Source of the DNA: Candidatus Ventrenecus avicola
GTDB lineage: Bacteria; Bacillota_I; Bacilli_A; RF39; UBA660
Length of the DNA stretch: 37,291 nt
Direction of reading: 5' to 3'
Assembly (NCBI GenBank): GCA_018711945.1
Contig: DVHP01000129.1
Location: forward strand, 1 to 37,291
Below the pieces are notes generated by a model. It was not told the origin of the DNA, did no database searches, and was given only the letters and a program-made list of their open reading frames with translations. Position numbers and translations under genes: made by a program. Positions 8,762-17,913 of this stretch are shown in pieces; the first letter of the stretch is position 1, and the number at the start of each line of letters is the position of its first letter.

Positions 8762-9661
8762 TTATTTTTTATATTGTAAAATCAGTTGCTCGTATTTTCC
8801 TTCAAAACAACTAACATAATAATCAATCTCCTCATTAGTTGCTTCTAATAAAGAAAATTTTCCTCCTAAATTTTTTAAAACACATATTAGCTTCTTACTA
8901 TCGTCTCTAACCAAAAAGAAATCAATAATATCAGGATTGTCTTTTACACGATAGAAAGTTTGGATCAATACTTCACTTCGTTCATAGGCAGTAAACAAAT
9001 TTCTTCCTAAATAACTTAAGTAAAAGTCTGTATCATGAAATCTCTTTATCTTTTTTGTGCTATTAATTAAAGTTTGAATTAGAGATATTTTATAGTAAAG
9101 CTGTGAATAATCAAATGGTTCCAAAAAATTTTGATTATGAATATAGTTTTCTTTTCGAAAATCTTCATTTATATGCTTAATAGCTTCATCGGCATATATT
9201 TTTTCTTTATAGCCTATTAAAGTATCTGCTAAAGTTAGGCATTGTTTAAAGGAAAAATCAGAAGTAATTGGATAAAAGCCATTTGTAGAACACCCGATTT
9301 TTACACGCGAAAAATCATATCCTTTCGTAGCATCTGCTTTATAAATTACATCATTCAATTTAAATAAAACATAACAATGAAGGTTAGGATCGGCCTTAAT
9401 CCAAGCTTCAACGCCTATCAACGAAAGCAACTCGATAAAAAGATGACACCAAGTACTGCAGATAATATCAGTCTTATTAATTTGTTCTATATTCAATTTT
9501 GATTGATATATTCTCATTTTTTCTTCTTTAGAAACATAAAAATACTGCCAATCATAGCTAAAAATAATACAAGTTTTTAAGTATATCCAACGAACCTTAG
9601 TAAATAAATCCCATTCAGGATGTAAAGCTAACGTTGTGAGAATTTCTTCTTTTAAATTCAT
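8762..9661 (-). CDS. hypothetical protein with possible transglutaminase-like (Cys-His-Asp) core
   Basis: ggagggg RBS before MNLKEE; ICSTWCHLFIELLSLIGVEAWI ... LHCYVLFKLNDVIYKADATKGYD resembles transglutaminase/papain-like catalytic spacing. Confidence 0.55.
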   Translation of the reverse strand: MNLKEEILTTLALHPEWDLFTKVRWIYLKTCIIFSYDWQYFYVSKEEKMRIYQSKLNIEQINKTDIICSTWCHLFIELLSLIGVEAWIKADPNLHCYVLFKLNDVIYKADATKGYDFSRVKIGCSTNGFYPITSDFSFKQCLTLADTLIGYKEKIYADEAIKHINEDFRKENYIHNQNFLEPFDYSQLYYKISLIQTLINSTKKIKRFHDTDFYLSYLGRNLFTAYERSEVLIQTFYRVKDNPDIIDFFLVRDDSKKLICVLKNLGGKFSLLEATNEEIDYYVSCFEGKYEQLILQYKK

Positions 9662-9714
9662 GGAAATCCCCTCCAATAAAGGCTATTCTATCACATTTTT
9701 CATAAAAGAAAAAG

Positions 9715-9740
9715 AAAAACTATGCTTTCGCATAGCTTAT
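9715..9740 (-). terminator. terminator after HerA-like gene
   Basis: Minus strand aagctatgc-gaaa-gcatagttttt. Confidence 0.8.
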
Positions 9741-11674
9741 ATAGTCGCACTAGCAGGCATTTCTATATTAGTTGGTGCCGGCATCATTTCTGTGCTTGTT
9801 GGCATAACAGGCTGCCCCATCATTCCTCCATTCATCGGAATAGTATCATTAGGCATCATAGGCTCTCCACCACCAGTATTTGGCATACTAGGCGGCGTAT
9901 TGGGTTGTGCATTTTGTATAACCGGAGTAGTCCAGCAACCAGAAACATCACAGTTAGAGGAATATGGAGGTGGATCTGGCATATTCATTTTAACAATCAT
10001 TGGTATTTTAAATGCACTTCCGAATGCTACACAAGTACCAGGCTGTAACGTTTTTTGTTTCTCAATAACGTCTTGACTAATATTTGGAAGCATCTCTTCA
10101 ATATACTTCAAATCCTTTGGGTGAGTCATCTTAAAGATTAAGAAATTCGATATCTGAGCAATAACCGTATCACTAATCTCTACTGGCCGTTGAGAAATTA
10201 CACCCAAAATAGCCCCGTATTTACGTCCTTCCTTCGCAATTCTATCAAAAATATTATAACCAAGCAAGAACGTATCATTATCTTTTTGAATATAACGGTG
10301 TGCTTCCTCTAAAATTAAATGCATTGGCATCGAAGCACGATTTTTCAAAGTCTTAGTATAATCAAATAAAATTCTACATACAATCTTTACGATAACCTTA
10401 GCATAAACGTCATCTACATCTTCTAAGTTAATATTAATAATTTGAGCTTTCTTACCATTCATATTTACTAACGTTTTGACAAAATCTTCACTAGTTACAT
10501 ATCCAGGATTCGTAAAATAAGTACCCACTTTAGTATTTAAAATACTAGATAAACGAACCTTTATCATAATCGCGTCATCATAGACTTTACTGTTGTTTTG
10601 AAATCCTTCACTAATTAAAGTAAATTCCAAAGCTTTTGAAAAATCTAACATCGAATAAGAATAAATAGCTGGTTCTTTTGTTTCTTCTAATTCATCATCT
10701 ACATGTTTTAAAATATAATCCGTAATTAATACAGACTCTCCAAAATTACCGTTGGAATCGATTTCAAAACATTCAGAGAAACTTCTAGAATAACCGAGTC
10801 CAGCAATTCTAGAGTCAAAGTTAAAGTCTGGTGTATGACATACTTCAATAATAGTAAATATTTCATTCTTCTTATGAGCGGTTGTCTGATTACTAAACAA
10901 AATAGCCAAAAGAGCTTTTGCAATCAAATGGTTCTTATAACGTTCACTCTCTTCATTATTTTGACTAAAGATTTTAGCCAGTCTAATAGTTCTTTCAATA
11001 ATTGGTAACTGACTATGACTACTCGCTTGTAAAAGTAAAGCCATGTCATCTAATTTTAATAAAGAAACAGGTATTTGAAGAGGAAAATCAGTTGCTTCTT
11101 GTTGATTAGAAGTAATAAATTTATAACAATACTTTGGATTATACTTACTAATATCTCTTAAAGCATTTTTATACTCTCCATAAGCATCAAACAAGAAAAG
11201 ATTAGCATTCTCATTTACAACATCTTTATCACCAAAAACATTTTGGATAATTCTAGAAATACCATGTGTTTTACCAGCACCAGAGTTACCACAAATAAAG
11301 AAGTGATTAGAAAAGAACGAATTAATCCTTGGATAAACCGTATAATTCTTATAAATTGCACTAACACCTAATTCAAAAGACTTATTGTCTTTTGTACCAA
11401 TCAGTTCTTTTAATTCCGCTTCGTTAATAATTCGAATCTTACTAGAAAGAAGTGGTTTTCTAATAACACCATTAACATACCTTCCATCAATATACTCACC
11501 TAAAAAACGAATTTTAATAATATCCGGATTAATTTCTGAAATCTCTCCTAAAATTCTCTGATTTGGTGCTTCAAATATAACATGGACGTTCATAAAATCC
11601 ATAGATTCATCATTTTTTAAAGTATTCTCTAAGTGTGCAACACTTTCACTAATAAAAATAATTTTACCAAACAT
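9737..11674 (-). CDS. HerA/VirB4-like (DUF87) P-loop ATPase with Pro/Met/Asn-rich C-terminal tail
   Basis: FFICGNSGAGKTHGISRI Walker A, MHLILEEAHRYI Walker B, GRKYGAILGVISQRPVEIS; C-terminal tail PDPPPYSSNCDVSGCW...MNGGMMGQPVMPTSTEMMPAPTN. Confidence 0.85.
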   Translation of the reverse strand: MFGKIIFISESVAHLENTLKNDESMDFMNVHVIFEAPNQRILGEISEINPDIIKIRFLGEYIDGRYVNGVIRKPLLSSKIRIINEAELKELIGTKDNKSFELGVSAIYKNYTVYPRINSFFSNHFFICGNSGAGKTHGISRIIQNVFGDKDVVNENANLFLFDAYGEYKNALRDISKYNPKYCYKFITSNQQEATDFPLQIPVSLLKLDDMALLLQASSHSQLPIIERTIRLAKIFSQNNEESERYKNHLIAKALLAILFSNQTTAHKKNEIFTIIEVCHTPDFNFDSRIAGLGYSRSFSECFEIDSNGNFGESVLITDYILKHVDDELEETKEPAIYSYSMLDFSKALEFTLISEGFQNNSKVYDDAIMIKVRLSSILNTKVGTYFTNPGYVTSEDFVKTLVNMNGKKAQIININLEDVDDVYAKVIVKIVCRILFDYTKTLKNRASMPMHLILEEAHRYIQKDNDTFLLGYNIFDRIAKEGRKYGAILGVISQRPVEISDTVIAQISNFLIFKMTHPKDLKYIEEMLPNISQDVIEKQKTLQPGTCVAFGSAFKIPMIVKMNMPDPPPYSSNCDVSGCWTTPVIQNAQPNTPPSMPNTGGGEPMMPNDTIPMNGGMMGQPVMPTSTEMMPAPTNIEMPASATI

Positions 11675-11741
11675 AATCATACCCTCTTAATGATAAAATT
11701 ATAGCAAGAAAACATAAAAAAATCTAGATATTTCTAGACTT

Positions 11742-12467
11742 TTAAGCGAAAATGATTCGATTGATCGCATGGGATACTAAATTACTAATAATTTCAAGAT
11801 CATTGACAATCGTGTGTTTACAAAAAAAGGAATCATGAGTCCTTAGTAAAGCCGGATATCCAATGGACAACACGGGAATATGAAACGTTTCAAATGTAAT
11901 TTCTTTATTACTCCGTAGTTGATCAGCAAAAACAATTCCACAATCATTGATTTCTAAAGACATATCCAAATATTTTTCTTCCTTCGTAATAAAACTATCA
12001 ATTAAAACGATCACGTCTGGCTTTAAATATCCGACAACCATTTCAATAAGTCGAAAAGAAGAAATTCCCGTTTTAGAAGTCGTTTCAGGCGTAAATAAAG
12101 CCACTTTCGGAATCGTTAAAAAATCATTATATTGATTGGTTGCAACAAGACGTTCTAATACTTTAGAGCCAAAAGAATCACCAATAATAGAAGAATTACC
12201 AAGCCCAATAATTAAAATTGTTCCGCCTTTATGATATTTTCTTAAAAATGTTTTAAATGTCTTAGTAAATACTTTTTCTAAAACAAGGGAATCTTGATAC
12301 AGGACTGTCGCATCAAAAGAAAGGGTAAAATGATCTCCCTTGCGAATATCTTTTTCATCCTCTTTAATTTTATAATGTTTAATTTCAACATTTCTTTCTT
12401 TTTTAGTTGCAATAAGTTCCTCTGAATCTAAAGATTTCCCAGCATCTAGTAAAAAATTTTGTTTCAT
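11742..12467 (-). CDS. GPR/YyaC-family spore germination-protease-like protein
   Basis: ILIIGLGNSSIIGDSFGSKVLERL, KTGISSFRLIEMVVGYLKPDVIVLIDSFI, INDCGIVFADQLRS, FHIPVLSIGYPALL parallel GPR (A25) conserved blocks; start at ATG behind gtgagg RBS. Confidence 0.7.
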   Translation of the reverse strand: MKQNFLLDAGKSLDSEELIATKKERNVEIKHYKIKEDEKDIRKGDHFTLSFDATVLYQDSLVLEKVFTKTFKTFLRKYHKGGTILIIGLGNSSIIGDSFGSKVLERLVATNQYNDFLTIPKVALFTPETTSKTGISSFRLIEMVVGYLKPDVIVLIDSFITKEEKYLDMSLEINDCGIVFADQLRSNKEITFETFHIPVLSIGYPALLRTHDSFFCKHTIVNDLEIISNLVSHAINRIIFA

Positions 12468-12513
12468 ACGCCTCACCATACTTAGTATGGTTTTATCAAT
12501 AAAAATTTATGAA

Positions 12514-12741
12514 TTATTTAATTAAAAAATCGCCAGAAAATGTTTTAGTAAAATCCTGTTTCATTTGATTTAAATAAAACCGATTATGAAAGATATGATG
12601 GTGATTATTTATAACAACTCGATCCACACCATAGTCCTCCACAACCCGAAAAATTCTAGCCTTTAATAAATGATACTCTTCTAATGATAATCCATCTGCT
12701 ATATCAATATATAATGTTTCATTTTGATAATACATATCCAT
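12514..12741 (-). CDS. hypothetical 75-aa protein
   Basis: Short ORF; LYIDIADGLSLEEYHLLKARIFRVVEDYGVDRVVIN is faintly STAS-like. Confidence 0.5.
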   Translation of the reverse strand: MDMYYQNETLYIDIADGLSLEEYHLLKARIFRVVEDYGVDRVVINNHHHIFHNRFYLNQMKQDFTKTFSGDFLIK

Positions 12742-12785
12742 ATAATCACCTTCGAGTATAATTTAACAAAAATTTGACACAAAAA

Positions 12786-12826
12786 AAATGCTTTCGACAA
12801 AATATGTCATTTTATCCGAAAACATT
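12786..12826 (-). terminator. terminator after yqeY
   Basis: Minus strand aatgttttcg...cgaaagcattttttttt. Confidence 0.65.
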
Positions 12827-13268
12827 ATTGTAATCTTGCTTTCACTTTAGAACTTACAACACTCATATCTGCTTGGGTACCAATTTTAGAAGTAAGTTCC
12901 TTCATAACTCGTCCCATATCTTTGATACTTTGTGGTTGTATTTCATCAAATACTTGATTAATAATTTCTTCAATTTGTTCCTCGCTTAATTCTTCTGGCA
13001 AATACTTCTTTAAAAGTTCAATTTCTTTCTCTAAATTTTCTACTTCATCTGTTTTGCCAAACTTTTGAAATTCTTCCATAGAATCTTTTCTTTGCTTTAC
13101 ATTTCTTTTAATAACAACCATAACTTCGTCATCTGTTAACTCTTTTTTTAATTGAATTCCTTCCAATTGTAATGCACTCTTAAGCATTCTAAGTACAGAT
13201 AAAGAAAACTTATCCTGGCTTTTCATAGCCGCCTTCATATCATTTGCAATTCTTTCATTTAAACTCAT
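12825..13268 (-). CDS. yqeY: GatB/YqeY domain protein
   Basis: SLNERIANDMKAAMKSQDKFSLSVLRMLKSALQLE ... IKDMGRVMKELTSKIGTQADMSVVSSKVKARLQ. Confidence 0.9.
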   Translation of the reverse strand: MSLNERIANDMKAAMKSQDKFSLSVLRMLKSALQLEGIQLKKELTDDEVMVVIKRNVKQRKDSMEEFQKFGKTDEVENLEKEIELLKKYLPEELSEEQIEEIINQVFDEIQPQSIKDMGRVMKELTSKIGTQADMSVVSSKVKARLQ

Positions 13269-13318
13269 ATTATCCCTCTTTCTATAATTTTATAAATAAA
13301 AAGAATACATATAGTATC

Positions 13319-13510
13319 CTAATAATTACGATGTTTACGAGAATTACGAATATTTTTCTTTTTTTCTTCTCTTCTCTTTACTCCTGGTTTTTCATAATGT
13401 TTTCTTTTTTTAAATTCAGAAGGGACACCACTTTTAGCAACCACTACTTTAAATCTTCTTAAAGCCTTATCAATATCGCCATCTTTTACGATTACTTTAT
13501 TAGAATTCAT
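13319..13510 (-). CDS. rpsU: 30S ribosomal protein S21
   Basis: VIVKDGDIDKALRRFKVVVAKSGVPSEFKKRKHYEKPGVKRREEKKKNIRNSRKHR. Confidence 0.95.
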   Translation of the reverse strand: MNSNKVIVKDGDIDKALRRFKVVVAKSGVPSEFKKRKHYEKPGVKRREEKKKNIRNSRKHRNY

Positions 13511-13648
13511 AACTATTTCCCCTCCCTTCGTGCTTTTCTATAAATGATTATAGCACCACTTTTGTGGAACCTCAAGCAAAAACGCAAAATAAATCGAAAA
13601 AATCACGATTTTTTCATATATTTTTACCATATCAAAAAAAGAGAACTC

Positions 13649-14176
13649 TTAAATTTCCATAAGTTCTGCTTCTTTTTCTTTTCCTTTTTCATCAACAATT
13701 TTATTATATTTTTGAATAAGTTCTTGAACATCTTCTAATTCTAATTTTTCTTCGTCTTCAGGTAATCCCATTTTTTTAATCTCGTTATTCGCGTCTTGCC
13801 TGATATTTCTTAAAGCAACTTTTGCATCCTCACACAAAGCTTTCGCTTGTTTCACATATTCTCTTCTTCGTTCTTCTGTAAGTTCTGGCATTGGCAAAAG
13901 AATCACTTCTCCGTTATTAATTGGAGCGATTCCTAAATTTGCTTCATTAATTGCCTTTTCAATATCCTTTAAAGAACTTCTGTCAAACGGCTTTACCATT
14001 AATTGTTTCGCATCTGGAACTGTAATATTTGCTACACTTTGAATAGGGGTTGGTGTTCCATAATAAGACACCATTACTTTACTAAGAAGTGCCGGATTTG
14101 CTCGACCTGCACGAATCGTCACTAATCTACTTTCTAAATTTTCAATTGCTTTTTGCATTTTTTGTTCTGTATTCAT
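13649..14176 (-). CDS. frr: ribosome recycling factor
   Basis: ESRLVTIRAGRANPALLSKVMVSYYGTPTPIQSVANITVPDAKQLMVKPFD. Confidence 0.97.
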   Translation of the reverse strand: MNTEQKMQKAIENLESRLVTIRAGRANPALLSKVMVSYYGTPTPIQSVANITVPDAKQLMVKPFDRSSLKDIEKAINEANLGIAPINNGEVILLPMPELTEERRREYVKQAKALCEDAKVALRNIRQDANNEIKKMGLPEDEEKLELEDVQELIQKYNKIVDEKGKEKEAELMEI

Positions 14177-14189
14177 AATATCCTTCTTT

Positions 14190-14759
14190 CTATATTTTAT
14201 TTTCTTCTAAATTATTTCGCTCTAAAAACTCATAAATTTCATTTGCTTCTTGACTACCAACTAATTCATCTTGCAAATCTCCATTTTCAAAATACATCAC
14301 ATAGGGTGTATATTGCATGTTTTGCTGCAAGTCCTCATGAATTGCAACAAACTCCAAGTAATCTTCATTTGTCGAGTCATAGAAACTGCGATTAATATAA
14401 TATATGGAAATATTATACTTAGTAAGTTCCGTTTTGAGTAAAGGAACGTACTTTTTGCAGGTATAACAGTTTTCTCGCATCGATAATAATAAAAAACTTT
14501 CTTGTGCTTCAATCTTCTCTAAAACCTCTTTCAAATTTACCTCTACAAAAGGAAAATAATCTAAACTTGTAGAATGTTCTGATCGAGAAATACTAGTATT
14601 TGGGTTAGGCTGTTTTTTTAAAAAACGCATGGCAATTTGATCACCAAACGCCAAAAATAGTAAAATAAGAAGAAAAAGCACACAGTAAAGAGCATCTCTT
14701 CCTTTCTCACTTAAAATAATTTTATCTTTTCCATTAATTCGGTTAATTTTCTTCGGCAT
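14190..14759 (-). CDS. membrane-anchored thioredoxin-like protein (CxxC)
   Basis: One N-terminal TM segment, then LLLSMRENCYTCKKYVPLLKTEL ... MQYTPYVMYFENGDLQDELVG. Confidence 0.7.
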   Translation of the reverse strand: MPKKINRINGKDKIILSEKGRDALYCVLFLLILLFLAFGDQIAMRFLKKQPNPNTSISRSEHSTSLDYFPFVEVNLKEVLEKIEAQESFLLLSMRENCYTCKKYVPLLKTELTKYNISIYYINRSFYDSTNEDYLEFVAIHEDLQQNMQYTPYVMYFENGDLQDELVGSQEANEIYEFLERNNLEENKI

Positions 14760-15375
14760 CGGTCACATCTCCTAGATAACTTTCCATCATGACTCCCAAC
14801 TCTACCATCTTCTTTTGACGTACGTCTTGTGTCCAATAATCAGCAACAGTCACATCACCGCTAACAATGGCAGTTTCGTCATCATACATTGTAACAACTC
14901 CATCTTTAATCATAATCATAGAAGGTGCATACAAGTCAATTTCACCTGTATCCAAAACAGGAAGATATGCTTCTAACAATCGGACGATATTATTATAGTA
15001 ATAATTGTCATTGGTACGATCATTTAAAAAATTATAATACCAAATTTCTTCAATCCCATAACGTTTTGCCACTTCATTTAAAATATCAGCATAAGCATGA
15101 CTCCACTCATTATCCGGAAAAGCAAAAAAAACAATCCCACTACCTGTATTCATCAGTTCTAATACTTCTTTTGCTGTTTTATAAACATATAAATTATCGC
15201 TAGTAATACCAAATTCTTGAGTAAAGCTTTCTTGATCAGTCAATTTACGAATTGGTGCATTAAAATTCTTTGTTCCAAGGTAAATAAATGCAGCAAACAG
15301 AAAAATAAAACTAATAGTATAAAACACTTTTTGATACCAAGGCATTGGAGGCTTTTCCTTAATTTTAATCATCAT
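14743..15375 (-). CDS. membrane-anchored thioredoxin-fold-like protein lacking CxxC
   Basis: N-terminal TM, then GSGIVFFAFPDNEWSHAYADILNEVAKRYGIEEIWYYNF ... LYAPSMIMIKDGVV; overlaps the next thioredoxin-like gene by 17 nt. Confidence 0.55.
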   Translation of the reverse strand: MMIKIKEKPPMPWYQKVFYTISFIFLFAAFIYLGTKNFNAPIRKLTDQESFTQEFGITSDNLYVYKTAKEVLELMNTGSGIVFFAFPDNEWSHAYADILNEVAKRYGIEEIWYYNFLNDRTNDNYYYNNIVRLLEAYLPVLDTGEIDLYAPSMIMIKDGVVTMYDDETAIVSGDVTVADYWTQDVRQKKMVELGVMMESYLGDVTDAEEN

Positions 15376-15415
15376 GAATCACTCCCTGATATGATTATAA
15401 CAGTTCTAGCCTAAG

Positions 15416-15444
15416 AAAAAAAGACACTTTGTTTAAAAAGTGTC
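15416..15444 (-). terminator. terminator after tsf
   Basis: Minus strand gacacttt-ttaaac-aaagtgtc-ttttttt. Confidence 0.85.
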
Positions 15445-15450
15445 AAATTT

Positions 15451-16326
15451 TTAATTTCCTTTTACTTGGCTCATAACTTCAGCAGCAAAATCATCATTTC
15501 TTTTTTCCATACCTTCGCCAACTTCGTAACGAATAGCACGAACAACTTCGCCACCATGATTTTTAACATAATCACCAACAGATACATTGTTATCTTTAAT
15601 AAATGTTTGTTCTACTAAACATACTTCTTTATAGAATTTTTTCATTCTACCTTCAACCATCTTTTCAGCAATATCTTGAGGTTTTCCTTCATTCATAGCA
15701 AGTTCTTTTTGAATTTCTCTTTCTTTTTCTAGAACATCCTCAGGAATATCACTAACAAAAGTGTATTCTGGACGCATTGCTGCTTGTTGCATTGCAACAT
15801 CTTTTGCAACACTTTCGTCAGCACCTTTTAAAACTACTAAACTAGCAATTTTACCACCCATGTGTAAGTAAGAACCAAACACTTCATCAGCATTTAAAGA
15901 AACAATTTCAAAACGTCTTAAAGATAATTTTTCACCAATTTTAGCAATTTTAGCAACAATTAAATCTTTAATCGTACCTTCTTCACATGGAACTTCTTCA
16001 GCTTCTTCAATTGTTTTTGCATCACTTTTTAATAAAGCTTCGCCAATTGTATCAATCATACTCTTAAATTCTTCATTTTTGCTAACAAAGTCAGTCTCAG
16101 AATTCACTTCTAAAATAACAGCTTTTGTTCCATCAACATAGATATTTGCTAGTCCTTCTGCTGCAATTCTACTTTCTTTCTTATTTGCTTTTGAAATACC
16201 TTTTTCTCTTAGGTAATCTTCAGCTGCAGTCATGTCTCCATTCGTTTCAGTCAATGCTTTTTTACAGTCCAACATTCCTGCACCTGTTTTTTCTCTTAAC
16301 TCTTTTACCATTTGAGCTGTTACCAT
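15451..16326 (-). CDS. tsf: elongation factor Ts
   Basis: VTAQMVKELREKTGAGMLDCKKALTETNGDMTAAEDYLREKGI; LEVNSETDFVSKNEEF. Confidence 0.98.
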   Translation of the reverse strand: MVTAQMVKELREKTGAGMLDCKKALTETNGDMTAAEDYLREKGISKANKKESRIAAEGLANIYVDGTKAVILEVNSETDFVSKNEEFKSMIDTIGEALLKSDAKTIEEAEEVPCEEGTIKDLIVAKIAKIGEKLSLRRFEIVSLNADEVFGSYLHMGGKIASLVVLKGADESVAKDVAMQQAAMRPEYTFVSDIPEDVLEKEREIQKELAMNEGKPQDIAEKMVEGRMKKFYKEVCLVEQTFIKDNNVSVGDYVKNHGGEVVRAIRYEVGEGMEKRNDDFAAEVMSQVKGN

Positions 16327-16345
16327 ATTATCGCCTCTTTCTTAA

Positions 16346-17323
16346 TTATTTAGATAAAACTTCAATAAGTTCATCTTTTTTCATAGTAGAGTATCCTTTA
16401 ATACTCTTTTCTTTTGCAACTGCTTTTAACTCTGTTAAAGTCATTTTACTATAATCAGTTTCTTCTTTCTTTGCAGGCTTTTCTTCTTGCTTAGGTTCTT
16501 CTTTTTCTTCGACTTCTACAATTTTTTCTACTTTTTCAATCTTAGTTTCTTTCTTTTCTTCTTTTGCTACTTCCTTTTTTGATTCTTTTTTAGAAACTTT
16601 TTCTTGAGCTTTATCTTCTTCAGTAGTGTAATCTACTAATTCAAGATTATTTACTTCACAAATTGCATTAGTAAGCGCACCTAGAACCACCTTAATAGAA
16701 CGAACAGCATCATCGTTACCAGGAATGACATAGTCAACATCATCTGGATCACAATTTGTATCAATAAGTCCAAAAACTGGAATATTTAACTTCTTTGCTT
16801 CTCTAATTGCGTTTTCTTCTTTTTTAGAATCCACGATGATCATTGCTTGTGGTAACTTCTTCATACCACGAATACCTTCTAACAAACGATTTAATTTTTC
16901 GTATTCCTTCTTTAATTTAATTACTTCTTTTTTAGGTAATACGTTGAACACTCCGTCTGCTTCCATTTTCTCAATTTCTTCCAAACGATTTACACGTCTA
17001 CGAATAGTACGGAAATTAGTAAGTGTTCCACCAAGCCAACGTTCCGTTACATAGTAAGAATTACTTCTAGTTGCTTCTTCTTTGCATACTTCACCAGCTT
17101 GTTTTTTGGTTCCTACATATAGGAATGTTCCACCATTTTCTGCAATAGACTTCATTGCTTCATAAGCAGTTTCCATTCCTTCTACAGTTTTATCTAGATC
17201 AATAATGTAAATATCATCTCTTGATCCAAAAATATAAGGTTTCATCTTTGGATTCCATCTTTTTGTTTGGTGTCCAAAATGAACTCCAGCTTCTAATAAA
17301 ATACTCTTAGAAACTACGGCCAT
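16346..17323 (-). CDS. rpsB: 30S ribosomal protein S2 with C-terminal extension
   Basis: [25 protein letters not shown] core plus K/E-rich linker and [33 protein letters not shown] tail. Confidence 0.97.
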   Translation of the reverse strand: MAVVSKSILLEAGVHFGHQTKRWNPKMKPYIFGSRDDIYIIDLDKTVEGMETAYEAMKSIAENGGTFLYVGTKKQAGEVCKEEATRSNSYYVTERWLGGTLTNFRTIRRRVNRLEEIEKMEADGVFNVLPKKEVIKLKKEYEKLNRLLEGIRGMKKLPQAMIIVDSKKEENAIREAKKLNIPVFGLIDTNCDPDDVDYVIPGNDDAVRSIKVVLGALTNAICEVNNLELVDYTTEEDKAQEKVSKKESKKEVAKEEKKETKIEKVEKIVEVEEKEEPKQEEKPAKKEETDYSKMTLTELKAVAKEKSIKGYSTMKKDELIEVLSK

Positions 17324-17349
17324 AAAAACATCCTCCTTCGTTATACTTC

Positions 17350-17415
17350 TGGCTGGATCTATTCACATACTTCACTCTACGCCGAGAGCACTCGAAATAC
17401 ATAATCCCCAGTCCA
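17350..17415 (-). promoter_or_regulatory. structured 5' leader of rpsB (candidate S2 autoregulatory element)
   Basis: Nested pairing on minus strand: TGG(a)CTGG(gg)AT with ATCCAGCCA; ATGTATTTC with GAAGTATGT (9 bp incl. G-U); CTCT with AGAG. Confidence 0.55.
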
Positions 17416-17444
17416 TGTTTATTTGCTTTTACAAAGCCAAGTAT

Positions 17445-17473
17445 ATTTTATCAAAAGAATGAGAAAAGAACAA
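17445..17473 (-). promoter_or_regulatory. sigma-A-like promoter of rpsB
   Basis: Minus strand TTGTTC-17 nt-TAAAAT. Confidence 0.6.
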
Positions 17474-17514
17474 GCAATAATAAAGACTTTTTTATGATAA
17501 AATACCCTAAATTT

Positions 17515-17913
17515 CTATATTTCAACCATTTCTTTATTATATTCCAAACACTTTTCTTCTAAAACTAAATAATTACAACATCGATTTTTTACACGGAACG
17601 ATAATTTATCTTCCTTATATAGATGATAAAGCAATAGTGATTTTTTATAAACCTCTTCCTTATGCTTATTAAGCCATCTTAATTGATTTTTTAATAATTC
17701 ATATCTAAAATATTCGCCCATATCATCAGGCACTTTATTTAACGGAATCTCTTGATAGTTAGCAGGTGTAACAGGGATCATATTATTAAAGTTTATTGCC
17801 CCTAGCACTCCATGATCAATCTTCATAAAATCAATGGTATCATTCATCCTTCTATGTTTTGTTTTTGGGCTAGATAAAGGCGCAAAATAGTCAATATCAT
17901 GAACTCGAAACAA
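17515..17913 (-). pseudogene. ToxN/AbiQ-family type III toxin, apparent 5'-decayed copy (or TTG-initiated short form)
   Basis: FRVHDIDYFAPLSSPKTKHRRMNDTIDFMKIDHGVLGAINFNNMIPVTP is the ToxN/AbiQ signature. Track start is TTG; in-frame upstream reads LTVKKLRPFIGI then TAA stops, with no full N-terminus. Confidence 0.75.

Noticed and set aside
9636-10076. Plus-strand ORFs 146 aa and 108 aa over the end of the HerA-like gene
   Set aside because: Antisense to the low-complexity tail of a strongly supported CDS; no RBS or family similarity.
15217-17054. Several 65-109 aa plus-strand ORFs antisense to tsf, rpsB and thioredoxin-like genes
   Set aside because: No RBS or recognisable products; fully antisense to well-supported CDSs.
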